Assembly: GCA_963921335.3 (NCBI GenBank)
Contig: CAWUFC020000001.1
Location: 62,001-126,000 of the forward strand
Length of the DNA stretch: 64,000 nucleotides
Reading direction: 5' to 3'
Source: CAWUFC02 sp963921335
GTDB taxonomy: Bacteria > Pseudomonadota > Gammaproteobacteria > Pseudomonadales > Halieaceae
Both the position numbers and the translations under genes were made by a program. Numbering within the stretch: position 1 is the stretch's first letter; each line of letters opens with the position of its first letter. This document shows, piece by piece, positions 1 through 9,584 of this stretch. The notes below the pieces were generated by a model, which was not told the DNA's origin, searched no databases, and was given only the letters and a program-made list of their open reading frames with translations.

Positions 1-1
1 C

Positions 2-1069
<1,068 letters not shown>

Positions 1070-1087
1070 ACCCGTCCTGTATACGCA

Positions 1088-1115
1088 AACGGCGGCCATT
1101 GGCCGCCGTTTTTGT
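1088..1115 (+). terminator. Rho-independent terminator of rpoD
   Basis: Perfect 10-bp stem AACGGCGGCC / GGCCGCCGTT with an ATT loop, followed by a T-rich tract, 18 bases after the rpoD stop codon. Confidence 0.9.
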
Positions 1116-1203
1116 TAGTGCGCCGCACACAGACAGGCTGAATACTCACAACGCCATGGCTCAGCTACACTTGGGTTTTGCTTGAATAAGGCAGACGGAA
1201 TCC

Positions 1204-2121
1204 ATGCCCGCAGAGGACCATAAACTCACCACTCGCGAAATGGCGCAGTTTGTTGCCGATGGTTACCTGCGCTTTGATGCCCTGATTCCAGATGAGATCA
1301 ACAGCAGCATCATTGCCGAGCTGGGCCCCATAGAGCACAACAAGATACTGCGAATACTCGGTGCACCCGCCGATGCCGGCGGTCCGCCGCAGCCGCAGAC
1401 CCTGACCCGCCTGTCGGAGAGTTACGATGCAGACACCGCACTGGGGCAGCTGCTGGCATTGCCACAGGTGCAGGGAATCATCGAATCGCTGGTAGGCCCG
1501 GACCCGTTGTTTGACCACGACTTTGTGCATCGCCTGCAGGCTCAAAGCACCTATCAACAACACCTGCATGTCGACGCCGTCATCGACGGCACTGACCCCA
1601 GTTTTGATATTCAACTTTTTTACTATCCCGAGGCGGTCGCCCCCGGCGCCGGCGGCACTCGCTTTGTGCCTGGCACCCATTTGCGGCGTACCCGGGCCGA
1701 AGGGGTGAGCCGGTACCAGCATATTCTGGGCGAACAACAATACAGTGGCGAGGCCGGCACGTTGATGGTGTTCCACCATGGACTTTGGCACGCGGGACAG
1801 GCCAACCCCAGTGAGGTGGACCGCTGGATGTACAAGATTCGGCTGAACCCAAGAGAGTCCCAAGTCAAACGCTGGAACATGGATGACTTTGAAGCCCTGC
1901 ACAACGACGCCAGCGACCACACGTTTGCCGATATGCGCCACGACAGCGTGGCGCAGATATTGCGGACCATGCAGCCGTGGCAAAAAGGCCATGAAGCCCG
2001 CTACGAGCAGATGCAGCGCGCCAGTTTATGGCGCTACCTGAGTGATGACCCAAACTTTGACGTGGACTACTACCACACCCGCATCGAGCGGCGGGCGGAG
2101 CTGGTAGGGGAAAATCACTGA
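1204..2121 (+). CDS. Phytanoyl-CoA dioxygenase (PhyH) family protein
   Basis: 305 aa, predicted cytoplasmic non-heme Fe(II)/2-oxoglutarate-dependent dioxygenase. The iron triad is visible as H122-x-D124 (HLHVDA) and a distal His at about 196 (GLWHAG), with an Arg about ten residues later (EVDRWMYKIRL) as the likely 2-oxoglutarate anchor. The segment GAGGTRFVPGTH is typical of the PhyH family. The substrate cannot be read from sequence. PhyH proteins hydroxylate acyl-CoAs, quorum compounds, alkaloids and others. The stop codon overlaps the ATG of the next small gene (TGATG), so the two are probably translationally coupled. Confidence 0.8.
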   Translation: MPAEDHKLTTREMAQFVADGYLRFDALIPDEINSSIIAELGPIEHNKILRILGAPADAGGPPQPQTLTRLSESYDADTALGQLLALPQVQGIIESLVGPDPLFDHDFVHRLQAQSTYQQHLHVDAVIDGTDPSFDIQLFYYPEAVAPGAGGTRFVPGTHLRRTRAEGVSRYQHILGEQQYSGEAGTLMVFHHGLWHAGQANPSEVDRWMYKIRLNPRESQVKRWNMDDFEALHNDASDHTFADMRHDSVAQILRTMQPWQKGHEARYEQMQRASLWRYLSDDPNFDVDYYHTRIERRAELVGENH

Positions 2122-2390
2122 TGGCCCTGCGACAACAGGTTCTGTATTTGTGGCTGGCCGAGGGCGCGCTGGATACCGAGACCGTGGGCTGGGCTTTTCA
2201 TGATGGCACTGCAGGGGAAGGACCACAGCTGTCTGAGGACGAACCACCCTACCCCACAGGACTGGCAGCCCTGGAAGACGGGTGGTTTCTACTGCAGTCA
2301 CCGGCCCCCTACCCGCTACAACCGGGTAAAGAGCACGAGGTAGGCTACCTCGCCAATGAGTTTGTCTTCGAACGCAGGATAGAATTTTGA
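2121..2390 (+). CDS. Small hypothetical protein coupled to the PhyH gene
   Basis: 89 aa, acidic, with no signal peptide or membrane segment and no family I recognise. Its ATG shares one base with the upstream stop (TGATG), and the reading frame ends at a hairpin that closes the transcription unit. Both points argue for a real gene. It is rich in Pro, Glu and aromatic residues (EDGWFLLQSPAPYPL), which would suit a small beta-rich domain. Its function is unknown. A partner role to the dioxygenase is inferred only from coupling. Confidence 0.6.
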   Translation: MALRQQVLYLWLAEGALDTETVGWAFHDGTAGEGPQLSEDEPPYPTGLAALEDGWFLLQSPAPYPLQPGKEHEVGYLANEFVFERRIEF

Positions 2391-2413
2391 GCGACGGCTG
2401 AAAGCCGCCGCTC
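2389..2413. terminator. Hairpin between convergent genes
   Basis: GAGCG-A-CGGC and GCCG-C-CGCTC arms with a TGAAA loop, overlapping the stop codon of the small gene and just before the end of the minus-strand reductase gene. It has no strong T tract on either side, so terminator function is only probable. Confidence 0.45.
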
Positions 2414-2425
2414 AGTCAGCAAGCG

Positions 2426-3445
2426 CTATACAGGATCAGCGATCTTCAGCAGCTGCTTGCCCATATTGGCACCGGTGAACAGGCGCGTGAGGGTGTCCGG
2501 GATATTCTCAAACCCCTCCTGCACATCCACGCTGTAGGCCACTTCGCCACTGCCTACCCAGCCCAGCAGCTCAGGAATGGCGATGTGCATACGGTCCATG
2601 TAATCCAGGATGATAAAGCCCTTCATGTGAGCCCGGGCGATCACCAGGTTCATCAGGTTGGTGGGGCCGGGTACCGGCTCAGTGGCGTTGTAGGAAGAGA
2701 TGCCGCCACACAGCACCACACTGGAATGCAGGTTCAGGTGGTTGAGGGCAGCCTCGAGAATGTCGCCACCCACGTTGTCGAAGAAGATATCGACCTTGTC
2801 AGGGCACAGCTCGCCGATACGGGCGTCCACGTCTTCTGATTTGTAATCGATAACACCGTCAAACTTGGCTACATCCGTGAGCCAGGCACACTTTTCCGGC
2901 CCGCCGGCAATGCCGATGACCCGACAGCCTTTAATACGTGCAATCTGCCCGGCCACGGAACCCGTGGCACCCGCCGCACCGGAGACCAACACCGTTTGAC
3001 CGGGTTGGGGATCACCGAGATCCTGCATGCCCCAGTAGGCGGTAAGACCCGTAATGCCCATCACGGACAAAGCCAATTCAGGGGTGACACCCTCGGGCAG
3101 CTTATTCAGGCCCATAATGCTGGTCTCCGGGGCGACTACCACGTAGTCCTGCCAACCACCGGTAGTTTGCACCAGATCACCCTCGGCAAAGTCGGCGTGC
3201 TTGCTAGCCGCCACCTGCCCTACTGAGCCAGCCCGCATGGGCTCGCCGATCTGAACAGGGGGTAAATAGCTCTCCTTGTCTTCCATCCAGCCGCGCTGGG
3301 TGGGATCGAAAGACAGGTATAGGTTACGCACCAGCACCTCTCCGTCCTGCAGAGCAGGCACCTCAGTCTCTTGGTAATCAAAATTTTGCTTGCCGACCAT
3401 GCCCTCAGGGCGCTTGGCCAATAACCACTGGCGATTGGTTTCCAT
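2426..3445 (-). CDS. NADP-dependent oxidoreductase, CurA / leukotriene B4 dehydrogenase type
   Basis: 339 aa, zinc-independent medium-chain reductase (MDR) that reduces activated C=C bonds (2-alkenals, enones). The N-terminal GroES-like half is followed by a Rossmann half with the nucleotide loop GAAGATGSVAG at about 156-166. The family signature FFDNVGGDILEAAL is at about 221-234. No catalytic zinc cysteine set is present, as expected for this subgroup. It is a paralogue of the gene at 54352-55359, sharing the IKGCRV.GIAGG and DNVGG blocks. It stands alone, convergent with the PhyH pair. Confidence 0.88.
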   Translation of the reverse strand: METNRQWLLAKRPEGMVGKQNFDYQETEVPALQDGEVLVRNLYLSFDPTQRGWMEDKESYLPPVQIGEPMRAGSVGQVAASKHADFAEGDLVQTTGGWQDYVVVAPETSIMGLNKLPEGVTPELALSVMGITGLTAYWGMQDLGDPQPGQTVLVSGAAGATGSVAGQIARIKGCRVIGIAGGPEKCAWLTDVAKFDGVIDYKSEDVDARIGELCPDKVDIFFDNVGGDILEAALNHLNLHSSVVLCGGISSYNATEPVPGPTNLMNLVIARAHMKGFIILDYMDRMHIAIPELLGWVGSGEVAYSVDVQEGFENIPDTLTRLFTGANMGKQLLKIADPV

Positions 3446-3720
3446 CGAATACAGCCTCCAACTTATTGTTTGAATGAGAAAATTAGACGTCGGAAAAGGT
3501 ACGGCTAGACGCGGAGATCAGATGAGCCCGACAACGGGGCTAGATTATGGCGCTACTTAATTTATAATGCGCGGCTCGCCTACGATCCCAGTTAAAGCAT
3601 TGGCACAACACGGGTTTCGTGGGCAAGGCATTTTCGAATGAAAGGAAGGAGTGTACGTGTAAGTACATGACTGACTTGAGTGAGAAAATAACGCTGCACA
3701 CGGCACGCGTGTGAAGCCAG

Positions 3721-3797
3721 GGGCCCATAGCTCAGTTGGTTAGAGCATCCGACTCATAATCGGCAGGTCGAAGGTTCAAGTCCTTCTGGGCCCACCA
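3721..3797 (+). tRNA. tRNA-Ile2 (anticodon CAU, lysidine type)
   Basis: A complete 77-nt cloverleaf with encoded CCA: acceptor GGGCCCA/TGGGCCC, D arm GCTC..GAGC, anticodon loop CTCATAA, T arm GAAGG-TTCAAGT-CCTTC. The CAU anticodon fits elongator Met or Ile2. The C4-G69 and C5-G68 acceptor pairs are the known TilS recognition pairs, and the whole resembles E. coli tRNA-Ile2 more than tRNA-Met, so Ile2 is preferred. The 22 bases from 3752 to 3773 recur exactly at 23574-23595. Confidence 0.85.
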
Positions 3798-3818
3798 TCT
3801 TTTCATTCGATCATTAAG

Positions 3819-3905
3819 CTCATAATGGTCGGAGGGGGACGCCGAGTTCCGGGTGCCGGCCAGTTAAGTCCTTACCTACGCGGCCCGCTGGTCCCACCAT
3901 TTTTT
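3819..3905 (+). repeat. tRNA-derived repeat, copy A
   Basis: It lies 21 bases downstream of tRNA-Ile2. It starts with CTCATAAT (anticodon loop), has a GC hairpin (CCGGGTGCCGG), then CAGTTAAGTCCTTACC resembling the T arm, and ends CCCACCA plus a T run like the tRNA 3' end. It aligns with copies at 23574, 24890 and 28893. It is the most diverged copy in its 5' part. Confidence 0.7.
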
Positions 3906-3936
3906 AAATCTAGATTCTCTCCGCTAACTTCTCTGG

Positions 3937-5163
3937 CTATTTCCTGCCATCATCCACAGTGAGCGGGCTCAGGTAATCGGGTTCGGTAATACCCATTTTG
4001 CGTAAAGCAATCCCCACCATACATTCGCGCACCAAGCGATTGGTGTTATGCACAGTGGTATACCCGGGATCTCTTTCCGGTGCCAGTTCCAGTATATCGA
4101 TGCCAATGACGTTGCTCTCTGCGCATACTCGCCTCAGCAAACGGAATGCTTGTCTATTGGTAATACCGCCAGGCTCAGGGGTTCCTGTTCCAGACATATA
4201 GGCCGGGTCAATCACGTCAATATCAAAGGAGACATAGATGTACTTCGGCCCATCATTTGCCTCCCTGATAACATCTTTAACAACGGCATCCCAACCACGG
4301 CGATCAACCTCCGCCATAGTGTGATAACGCAAGTTGTTTTTGCGCATCCACTCGAAGGAAGATTTATCGGGGTAATAGCCGCGCAAACCAACCTGGATAA
4401 AATTCTCACCCGGCACATGCCCCTCGTCGATCAGTCGTTTTACCCACATACCGTGACCGGCGAGGTGACCAAGCATCATAGTGGCATCGTAATGTGCATC
4501 AAAGTGAATAACTCCAACGTTGCCTTTGCCATACACATCTGCGGCCGCAGCAATCGAGGGATAGGAAATCGAATGGTCGCCACCAATCACAAATGGAATA
4601 ACGTGCTCACCGCTGGAATTCTTGACGGACGCGGCCTCGCGAATAATTTCCCTGATCGGCTCCATAGAGCGATGGGTGCTAAGCGGGTCATTTGGCGCAT
4701 CCCCGTAATCTACTGCAACGATGTCTCTTAACGGATTGATCATCGTCTCCATGTGCGGCATGGAGAACTCACCCCAGGAGACATACTCCGCCGGACTGTG
4801 TCGCAGCGCATTAGGCCCCCGGTTGGCTCCACGCTGCCCCATACCCATATCCACATATGCTGCAATGAATGCGACATCAACATCACCTGCTTTCAGGTCT
4901 GCGGGGGTCAATGCAACCGGCAGGCGGAAGAACGTGGGAATGCCGTTGTAGCCCAGTCCACTCGGATAACGCTGAATATTGATGGGCCCAGGCTTTCTAT
5001 CCAGCTGCAGGTCGGGTCTGCGCTCTTTCAACAAATTCAGAGTGGGATCCGCCAAATCCATAGGGATGGTTGGCTGAATGTCGGGCGTGTGCTTTTCAGC
5101 AGCATAAACCGACGCAGCAAAAATAAAGAACAAAAAAGGTGCTATTAACTTCTTTCCAACCAT
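3937..5163 (-). CDS. Agmatinase/arginase-family ureohydrolase with signal peptide
   Basis: 408 aa. Manganese-dependent ureohydrolase fold that removes urea from a guanidino compound (agmatine, guanidinobutyrate and similar). Metal-binding motifs are all present: GGDHS (about 194), HFDAHYD (about 220-226) and SFDIDVIDP (about 312-320), plus GTGTPEPGG. The ATG at 5163 is chosen because it has a GGGAG site and opens directly into a signal peptide (K-rich, then LIAPFLFFIFAASVYA before AEK). An ATG 30 codons upstream lacks these. Export is unusual for this normally cytoplasmic family. The next genes upstream are a TBDR and a small-molecule kinase, which suggests uptake and periplasmic trimming of a guanidino compound (inference). 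Confidence 0.85.
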   Translation of the reverse strand: MVGKKLIAPFLFFIFAASVYAAEKHTPDIQPTIPMDLADPTLNLLKERRPDLQLDRKPGPINIQRYPSGLGYNGIPTFFRLPVALTPADLKAGDVDVAFIAAYVDMGMGQRGANRGPNALRHSPAEYVSWGEFSMPHMETMINPLRDIVAVDYGDAPNDPLSTHRSMEPIREIIREAASVKNSSGEHVIPFVIGGDHSISYPSIAAAADVYGKGNVGVIHFDAHYDATMMLGHLAGHGMWVKRLIDEGHVPGENFIQVGLRGYYPDKSSFEWMRKNNLRYHTMAEVDRRGWDAVVKDVIREANDGPKYIYVSFDIDVIDPAYMSGTGTPEPGGITNRQAFRLLRRVCAESNVIGIDILELAPERDPGYTTVHNTNRLVRECMVGIALRKMGITEPDYLSPLTVDDGRK

Positions 5164-5302
5164 CGATATATCTCCCAAATCTGGATGCAGCCTAATGGAA
5201 CCCCTGAAAATTAAGATCCCGCACAACTGATCTCGATCTAGCAGTATAGGCAACTAGCTAAATACTGCTCGTCGATCAGACGAGAAAGGTATAACAAATG
5301 CT

Positions 5303-5330
5303 GGAAAGCCCACGGTCCAGCACCGTGGGC
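5303..5330 (-). terminator. Probable terminator downstream of the TBDR
   Basis: Perfect 9-bp stem GCCCACGGT / ACCGTGGGC with a five-base loop, 26 bases past the TBDR stop on the minus strand, followed by a short TTT only. It separates the TBDR from the ureohydrolase gene. Confidence 0.6.
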
Positions 5331-5355
5331 CAAATGACTCAGTGAATATAGAGGG

Positions 5356-7587
5356 CTAAAAATTCGCCTTTAGCTCCAATCCATAGGTGCGTGGGCGAGT
5401 TGGCATCATTTGCATGAGCCCGAAATCGCCGGTCAGGTCAACACCGGTAGAGAAGTAGTCCTCATCACTGAGGTTCTGCCCCCATACCGCCAACTCCCAG
5501 TTGCCGCTTGAAGATACCCAGCCAGCGCGTGCGCCCCAGATGGTATAGGCCTCCTGACGTCCATATTCCGTGTTCACCACGTCGAAAAAATAGTCATCTG
5601 TGTAGGTGAAGTCCCCTTGAAGGTATAAGCCCGAGCCGCCATCCAATTGCCAGTCATAGCGAACTATGCCATTGGCATTCCATTCTGGAGCGTTGGCCAA
5701 TTTATTTCCCGCAAGGTTAACGCCGGTACCAGTGTCCAGATCCTTGAATTCAGAGTCCGTATATCCCACGCCCAGCATCAGATAAAGCCCATCCACTGGC
5801 TGTGCCGTGAGCTCCAGCTCAGCGCCGGTAATTTCGGCCTCACCGGCATTGGTGAGCTTCTGGACAGGAATACCTCCACCTGTAAACAACTGGTAAACCT
5901 GCATATCGGTGTAATCGTAATAGAAGACGGCTCCATTGAGCTGCGCTGCGCCATTCGCTAGAGCACCCTTGAACCCCAACTCGTAGGCAACAACTTCCTC
6001 AGGATCATAGGGCTCATATTCTTCTGGTGAGAACCCAATCACCCCAGGAAAGCCGCCACTCTTAAAGCCGCTCGTGATACTGCCATAGAGCATCCAGTCT
6101 TCGTTGGCGAAATAATTCAGTGCAGCCCGACCGGACCAATTGTCATTGTCTATATCGTCTGAACTTGTAAACAACGGAACCGTGAAATCAGGTTCTTCGA
6201 AGCTAACGGCAACATCGAAGTCTTTGGTTTCCTTAGTATATCTGGCACCCAAAGTACCCACCCATTTTTCACTGAAGGCATATTCAACCTGCCCATAGGC
6301 GGCCATAGCTTCAGTATCTTGCTGGGTCACGTGACGACTGAAGAAAACAAAGAAATCAGGGTTAAAGCCAAAATCGGGACGCAGATCGCGAAATATGTCT
6401 GCGGTCTGATCCTGATTCAGCTCTTCGTTCAAATAGAACACCCCGGCCAGCCAGTTGAGCTTATCGCCTGTCCCGACAAGCCGCAGCTCCTGGGAAAGAG
6501 TTTTAGAGTCGGTACCAAACGTTACCTCAAGCCAGTTGTCCGGGCCGCTGTCTGAGTCCTCTGCATGAATCTTATCGACCTCATCATATGCAGTGATCGA
6601 GACCAGGCTAACGCTATCATTGATATCCCAGTTAATTTTTGCCGAACCACCCAGCACGTCGAAGTCGAGTTTTCCATCATTGCTCCACTGACCCTTGCGG
6701 TCATCGCCAGTGTTATCCTGGTAGCCAAGTGAGCTAACGCAGTGAGCCGCCTGAGCACGAATTTCCGCCCCACTGCACTGCCCTGTAAAGATACCAAAGT
6801 CAGGGTCAAAGGTGTTCGCGTCAAAAGAACCGTAATGGATATAGCGCGGCGCATCCGTATCGTTTTTACCGTAGTGCAGGTTAAGCAGTACCGAAACTGA
6901 ATCGGACGGGTCCAACTGCAATAAGCCTCGCATGGCGTAGTTGTTCGTCTCGTTATACTCTTTGCCGCTACTTACATCTTCGATATAGCCATCAGCGTTG
7001 TTGTAAACCATTGCCAGCCGTGCACCTACGCTGTCTGAAATGGGTCCACCAACTGCGGCTTCAACTTTGGCGGCATCGAAATTTCCGTAACGTACCAGAG
7101 CTCTCGCACTAAACTCCTCCCCCGGCTTGTTCGAAATGACATTGATAGCGCCACCCGTCGTATTGCGGCCATAGAGTGTTCCCTGCGGGCCGCGCAGCAC
7201 CTCAACACGCTCGGCGTCAAAAAGCGCAAACGCCTGGGCAGATGGCGGACTAACGATCACTTCATCGACGTATACGCCGATCGGACCGGAGTTGTTGGTG
7301 TTGTAGTCATTCAATCCAACGCCGCGCAGGAAAATCGCAGGCTGGTTACCTTCCCCTGTAATACTGACGATATTCAGATTAGGCGTGAAGCGGGCTATGT
7401 CAGCGCTATCATTGATCCCCAGCGCACTCATGTTCTCACCGGTCATCGCGGTCACCGAGATGCCTACGTCCTGCATACTCTGCTCCCGCTTCTGCGCGGT
7501 AACCACCTCCTCCAGCGCAGGTTGTGCGAATAACAAGCCCGATTGAGTTGCAATAGTCAAAGCCATCAGTCGTTTAACTGTCTTCAT
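5356..7587 (-). CDS. TonB-dependent receptor
   Basis: 743 aa outer-membrane active transporter. The start at 7587 is preferred (AGGGGA ribosome site, then a signal peptide ending in LLFAQPA). The TonB-box/plug start EEVVTAQKREQSMQDV follows, then the plug domain with LRGPQGTLYGRNTTGGAINV. A 22-strand barrel with aromatic-rich strands ends in YGLELKANF with a terminal Phe, as is usual for outer-membrane barrels. The class is that of marine TBDRs for non-siderophore organic ligands. It lies 22 bases downstream of the kinase gene, so they are probably one operon. It is similar to the receptor gene at 13038-15359. Confidence 0.93.
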   Translation of the reverse strand: MKTVKRLMALTIATQSGLLFAQPALEEVVTAQKREQSMQDVGISVTAMTGENMSALGINDSADIARFTPNLNIVSITGEGNQPAIFLRGVGLNDYNTNNSGPIGVYVDEVIVSPPSAQAFALFDAERVEVLRGPQGTLYGRNTTGGAINVISNKPGEEFSARALVRYGNFDAAKVEAAVGGPISDSVGARLAMVYNNADGYIEDVSSGKEYNETNNYAMRGLLQLDPSDSVSVLLNLHYGKNDTDAPRYIHYGSFDANTFDPDFGIFTGQCSGAEIRAQAAHCVSSLGYQDNTGDDRKGQWSNDGKLDFDVLGGSAKINWDINDSVSLVSITAYDEVDKIHAEDSDSGPDNWLEVTFGTDSKTLSQELRLVGTGDKLNWLAGVFYLNEELNQDQTADIFRDLRPDFGFNPDFFVFFSRHVTQQDTEAMAAYGQVEYAFSEKWVGTLGARYTKETKDFDVAVSFEEPDFTVPLFTSSDDIDNDNWSGRAALNYFANEDWMLYGSITSGFKSGGFPGVIGFSPEEYEPYDPEEVVAYELGFKGALANGAAQLNGAVFYYDYTDMQVYQLFTGGGIPVQKLTNAGEAEITGAELELTAQPVDGLYLMLGVGYTDSEFKDLDTGTGVNLAGNKLANAPEWNANGIVRYDWQLDGGSGLYLQGDFTYTDDYFFDVVNTEYGRQEAYTIWGARAGWVSSSGNWELAVWGQNLSDEDYFSTGVDLTGDFGLMQMMPTRPRTYGLELKANF

Positions 7588-7609
7588 GTAATATTCCCCT
7601 CTAGAGTTA

Positions 7610-8638
7610 TCAATTCTTGTGTAAGTAATCCGTTGCCACCGCGCAGGCCGCATCTACAATCATTCCCGTGAGCTCCTTCGCCGTTTCGGTCTCGCTGCGT
7701 GTGTGAACCCAACGCAGGTAGGTGGTAATGCGCGCCATCAGGAAGGTCGGCAGCATCGCCACATGGTCATCTGGCAATGCACGCTGAGTTCGATAACCAT
7801 CGATCAGCGACTGAGTTACAGCGTCGAAGTAGTCCTCACCCAGCAACACCCAGAGGGATGTCGCAAGGTCGAAGAGATGCCAGCCATAACCAGCGTCATC
7901 AAAATCAATGAGAGTGATTCCGTTGTTATTAACGAGGAAGTTTTCAGGAAGAAAATCTGCATGAACAACGCCATACCGGTCAGTGGCGGTGCCAAAGCGG
8001 CCCAGATCTTCGCGCAATTGAGAGCGCACTCGCAACATCAATTCTTTTTGATCTGCGGTAAGCGCTTCCAGCTCCCAGAACCGACCCCAAAAAGGGTTAT
8101 CCCCCACTAGACCCTCGAGATCCCAGGCATGCCGAGCAAAGTCGGTCGGTTTGTCCCAGGATTCGAAATGGTTATGGGTTTTGGCGGCGATGACCCCAAT
8201 GTGCTGATACACGTCTGCCAGCTCCTGGGGATCCAGATTGGCACCCTCTTCAATGCTGCCCAGTGCTTCACCATCGACCCAGCCGAGAAGATCAACCTGA
8301 AACGTCCACGTGCCACTCTGATCAGGCAAGGCACAAAAAAGACTGCCATCGAGTGTGGGAACAACCGTTGCAGTAGAAATACCGCTGTCTTTAAGCGCGT
8401 GCATCCACTGTAACTCTGATCGCAATTCCTGATCGCTGTGGTAACCCAACCGGTGAACACGAAGTGCAAACTTCTGCCTCGTAGAGGTCTCGACACGATA
8501 TACGGCGTTTTCTCTATGTTTAATCAGGCTGAGTTGCGCGCCGCTCAATCCCCAGCGTTCCAGCGCAGCATGCGCCGCCTGACCCATCGCAGACAGCTGT
8601 CGCTCGAGTGGCATAGCAAAGAAATCCGCTAGAACCAT
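7610..8638 (-). CDS. APH-family small-molecule kinase (phosphotransferase enzyme family)
   Basis: 342 aa from the ATG at 8638, which has a GGGGAG ribosome site. An upstream ATG 18 codons earlier has none. The aminoglycoside/choline/homoserine kinase fold is shown by the catalytic loop VVHADFLPENFLVN (H-x-D....N) and the metal-binding LIDFDDAGYG. In catabolic clusters this family often pairs with class III aminotransferases, for example hydroxylysine kinase with its phospho-lyase. A class III aminotransferase remnant lies 2 kb away, so an amino-alcohol substrate is a reasonable inference. It is divergent from the truncated AraC gene. Confidence 0.8.
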   Translation of the reverse strand: MVLADFFAMPLERQLSAMGQAAHAALERWGLSGAQLSLIKHRENAVYRVETSTRQKFALRVHRLGYHSDQELRSELQWMHALKDSGISTATVVPTLDGSLFCALPDQSGTWTFQVDLLGWVDGEALGSIEEGANLDPQELADVYQHIGVIAAKTHNHFESWDKPTDFARHAWDLEGLVGDNPFWGRFWELEALTADQKELMLRVRSQLREDLGRFGTATDRYGVVHADFLPENFLVNNNGITLIDFDDAGYGWHLFDLATSLWVLLGEDYFDAVTQSLIDGYRTQRALPDDHVAMLPTFLMARITTYLRWVHTRSETETAKELTGMIVDAACAVATDYLHKN

Positions 8639-8694
8639 GTATCTTCTCCCCAATCTTGCGCGAAAAAGTAGCACCTGCGCCCTGCACGCCACAG

Positions 8695-8773
8695 GTCATA
8701 TGTGGCAGTACTTGCAGAAACTCAGGCCAGATTCGCGTTATGCGGATTTGTGCAGGGAGTCATATGTGGACAG
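8695..8773. promoter_or_regulatory. Direct repeat pair in the kinase/AraC divergent promoter
   Basis: GTCATATGTGGCAG at 8695-8708 and GTCATATGTGGACAG at 8759-8773, 64 bases apart centre to centre (about six helical turns), between the divergent kinase and AraC genes. A TATAAT box lies at 8778-8783. Spaced direct repeats are the usual operator form for AraC-type dimers. Assignment to this regulator is inference. Confidence 0.5.
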
Positions 8774-8801
8774 GATCTATAATCCCGTGGATACTCAAGA
8801 C

Positions 8802-9584
8802 ATGGATCTAGACGCCAAGTTTCACCGCCCTGCATACGTGCTGGTGCTTATCGAATTAATGAAGGAATGGGGCATTTCGCCAGAGAGGATGTTGGAGGGA
8901 ACCAACCTTAGACTTGAAGACCTGAGCGACCCAAGCTACCGGATAAGCATCAACGAAGAACTCGCCGTGTACCAACGTGCGGAGCAAATAAGTCCAAAGC
9001 CGGAATGGGCCGTTTTAGCTGGCCATAACTCCGATATCACAACACACGGAATTCTTGGGTATGCGTTAATGACCTGCGCAGATTTGCGTCAGATGCTTCA
9101 TTTTTCTGTCCGTTTTTACAAAGTCTCTGGCACAACAATTGGCGCGGAACTTGTTGAAAAAGCGAGTGGCGACTACGAGCTAAGGATTATGGACGCTGTC
9201 AACGCACCAGGACTGCGCCACTGTGTGCAAGAGGAGTACATGACAGCCCTTGTGCGCGGAATGACTCAGATTACCAACGGCCAGTTTCGGCCAAAGCACA
9301 TCACCTTCGACTTTCCCGAACCTGAATATAGGGCACTGGTACGCGATATTTTTAATTGTCCTGTAGATTATGACGGTGCGCTTAGTAGCATGCTCATCGA
9401 CAGGTCACATCTGGACATGCGGGTGCCTACCTGGGAACCGGTGACTTTAGAGGCCTGCCTGCAACAATGCGAATTGATACTGGAGCAAATGACCTCGGCC
9501 GAGGGCTTTGTTGAAGAAGTCCGACGAATCTTGCTGCTACAGCCATGCGATAAGCGCGCTTGTGAATTCTCGCTAGATGCGTGA
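8802..9584 (+). pseudogene. AraC-family regulator, truncated by IS (DNA-binding domain lost)
   Basis: About 250 aa of the N-terminal ligand-binding domain typical of AraC regulators (PAYVLVLIELMKEWGIS, ITTHGILGYALMTCADL, GQFRPKHITFDFPEPEY). It aligns along its length with the intact 340-aa regulator at 22405-23427. In that relative the KKRNAAMVADKLNMSSRNLR helix-turn-helix begins just where this protein stops. Native sequence ends at about 9560 (CDKRA). The last seven codons and the TGA come from the inverted repeat of the insertion sequence. Without the C-terminal HTH it cannot bind DNA as a normal AraC protein. Start at 8802 is by analogy; an ORF with no clear ribosome site runs further upstream. 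Confidence 0.85.

Noticed and set aside
3446..3720. Promoter for the tRNA (TATAAT at 3563-3568)
   Set aside because: No -35 partner, and it lies about 150 bases from the tRNA. Nothing else in the gap could be supported.
4048..5148. Plus-strand ORFs opposite the ureohydrolase gene
   Set aside because: The opposite strand carries all ureohydrolase motifs. The translations show no domain.
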